A stretch of DNA of 64,000 nt from Echiichthys vipera (Eukaryota; Chordata; Actinopteri; Perciformes; Trachinidae), in assembly GCA_963691815.1 (NCBI GenBank), contig OY829653.1, forward strand, positions 6,752,760-6,816,759, written 5' to 3'. Shown here piece after piece: positions 1 through 64,000 of this stretch. Position 1 is the first letter of the stretch. Each line of letters starts with the position of its first letter. A program made the translations under genes and the position numbers. A model generated the notes under the pieces. It worked only from the letters and a program-made list of their open reading frames with translations, did not search any database and had not been told where the DNA came from.

Positions 1-677
1 TTTTTTACATATATTGGTAGTATAAGATGTAATATTCCTTTTACATCCTCTTCCTATGCACTGGACATAGGAGGGATTATCTGCCTGTTCCACCTGCTCA
101 GCACTTAGCAAGTAGAAAAGCTGCTTGCCCCCTCCTATATCCCTCCTCATTCCCCCTCAACTCTCATAATCAGAATCCTGGAGTCATGTGATTGGTCTTC
201 TGGTCTGTCATTGGCTGCAGCTGATCACAGTGTGGTGGTACACAGACCGCTGAGAGCCTCTTGGGCCAACGGACAAGTACACAGTGTGGTCCAAGCTGTC
301 ACCATGCCAATGGCTCAAACTCCGCCTCTCTGGTTAAACTGATTATCCAGTGTTATGTAGTGGCCAGAGTTGGTGGTTTGATTCCTTGCCAGCAGGATAA
401 ATCTGGGAGCAGAAGTAAAAAACAAACAATTCCCCCTTCTTTATTATTATTATTACCTCAGTGAACAGGACACTTTTGTGCTAAAAGTACTTTTTTCTAT
501 GTGTTTATTTTTCATCTTTTCGTCAATCAATAGTTTATCTTAAATGTACTGCTACATATGAATTAGAGGGACTATAAGTCGCTGAAAAATGACAGATAAC
601 AAATAGATCAACTTGTGCATGTCATGAGTGTAACACTTTCCCTTCTCTTCTCCGTCTTTCTCTCTCTGTCCAATCAG
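1..677. other. Upstream or first-intron sequence of bbs9
   Basis: No coding segment is visible. The stretch contains three CCAAT boxes (191-195 and 210-214 inverted, 307-311 forward). A possible worn tRNA-like SINE piece lies near 351-420, with a B-box-like GGTTTGATTCC at 379-389. The run from about 635 to 677 is pyrimidine-rich and ends in CAG, which suggests an intron end rather than a promoter directly before the ATG. No TATA box or CpG-rich segment stands out. Confidence 0.5.
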
Positions 678-684
678 AGGCAGC

Positions 685-62909
<62,225 letters not shown>

Positions 62910-64000
62910 GTACATCTACAAACTTACTGATGCTGTTCTCAGCTTCCCAAACAATCAAGGCTCTGCTCTTGAATCCCACATCTTCTCTAAATGAAAACAC
63001 ATTGCTTTGTTTAAGACTTTGGCAGCGGAGACTTCTGTTGTGTACTGTTTATGTGAATGCACACCGCTGATCTGTGTTATTGCTGTTAATGCTGATGTTG
63101 ATGAAGGTAGACCTGAACAGTTTTCATGTGATCAGAGGGGTTATCTGGATTACCTGAAAATCTCTGAATACAGTTTATAGCCGTTTTTGTTTGCATGGCA
63201 TAAATAAATAAAAATAACACTTCCGAGAAGGGATGTAATTTACACATGTCTTAGATAGTGGAATGTTGCAGGAACAGGAGAGGCAATTATCCCATTAAGA
63301 CCTGTGCGTTCGCCTGGAAAAACACCCTCTAAAACCTGAGCATGTTTTCAAAACAACCTCCCAAAACCTGCGGGTTTTCAGAAAAACTGTTGTCAACATT
63401 AGTTTATGTCATGGGTCATGGTCAGATTGTTGTCACAAGCGCTGTAGTCAGCCTTGCTCAGGTCGTCCGTCATTGTCTGTCACTGTCCAGCTTTACTTTG
63501 TGTGGAGGCACAGAAGAATTATTAATTAATAATAATAATATAATAATATATTAATATTGTACCCCCCCCCTTCTGCCTTCTTCACGTGTATTTCATTGAA
63601 ACACGTTGCATGTCTTAAAAACGCTGAGATCCTCGTCGCATCAGGTCTTAGAGGTAGAAGCACGTTCACGTTGCATTAGGTCTTAAAGTTGGAAGCACGT
63701 GCACGTTGCATCAGGTCTTAAAGGTTGAAGCGTGTGCACGTTGCATCAGGTCTAAATGGGTTATTATATTTCTTGAAACCTTTAAAATGAACATGCATTA
63801 TATACACAGTTGCTCCTTTGCTTTATAGTCGTTCTTTTTAGGTCGTCATGATACAAGAAGTCCCATGTGACCTGAAGTTTTGCTGCGATTTTTCGCCCAG
63901 GTGGCACAGGTTCAAATCCTGGTACAGGTTTTCTCAGACTGGGTTACCAGTCGTCCTGGAAAAACTAAAATGAACAGTTCATTCATGGAAAACACATGGA
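62910..64000 (+). other. bbs9 intron 15, start only
   Basis: It contains an AAT-rich run (63520-63556), a C9 homopolymer near 63562-63570, a 35-bp minisatellite (63604-63756), and near 63910 a GGTTCAAATCC B-box-like motif that may mark another SINE fragment. The next exon is not reached. Confidence 0.7.
63604..63756. repeat. 35-bp minisatellite, about 4.5 units
   Basis: Units 63635-63669, 63670-63704 and 63705-63739 each begin GTYGCATYAGGTCTTA and end in GTTCAC or GTGCAC. A degenerate unit precedes them and a partial one follows. Confidence 0.9.

Noticed and set aside
63604..63756. CRISPR-like array of about 35-bp repeats
   Set aside because: The units are directly tandem without spacers and the DNA is vertebrate.

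Overview
The window is about 64 kb of ray-finned (teleost) fish genomic DNA. It holds the first two thirds of one protein-coding gene, bbs9 (Bardet-Biedl syndrome 9, also called PTHB1), on the + strand. Fifteen coding exons can be placed between 685 and 62909. They join in frame into 1693 coding bases, about 564 codons, with GT-AG introns throughout and junction phases that agree at every step. The protein aligns closely with human BBS9 as I recall it (about 887 residues), so roughly the last third of the gene lies beyond position 64000. No other functional gene and no structural RNA gene was found. The teleost assignment rests on the interspersed repeats, which are typical of bony fishes, on the extreme density of CA/GT microsatellites, and on the fish-like divergence of the bbs9 protein.

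Layout: 1-677 is upstream or first-intron sequence. Exons 1-4 lie at 685-5441. Exon 5 (13026), exon 6 (19467) and exon 7 (20516) sit between large introns. Exon 8 is at 26542. Exons 9-12 cluster at 29640-31184. Intron 12 is 15.5 kb. Exon 13 (105 nt) is at 46701, exon 14 is a 15-nt microexon at 54655, and exon 15 is at 62769. Exons 1-9 encode the N-terminal beta-propeller. Exons 10-15 encode the linker and the start of the following beta-sandwich (gamma-adaptin-ear-like) region.

The introns hold two kinds of material. The first is dinucleotide arrays on both strands, eight of them perfect over roughly 160-280 bp. The second is degenerate transposable elements: tRNA-like SINEs, 5'-truncated SINE and LINE tails (two with perfect 14-bp target-site duplications), LINE reverse-transcriptase and ORF1 fragments, a Tc1-type transposase remnant, two broken Myb/SANT-like domains of the kind carried by PIF/Harbinger transposons, a 203-bp palindromic hAT-type element with an 8-bp target duplication, and a fold-back family present twice.

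The most interesting observation is how microsatellites sit at splice sites. A (TG)12 tract ends 10 nt before exon 7. A CT-rich repeat forms the acceptor tract of exon 9. CA repeats start at or just after the donors of exons 13 and 14, the two in-frame phase-1 exons that correspond to the 35- and 5-residue segments I remember as varying between human BBS9 isoforms. I found no convincing previously undescribed biological system.
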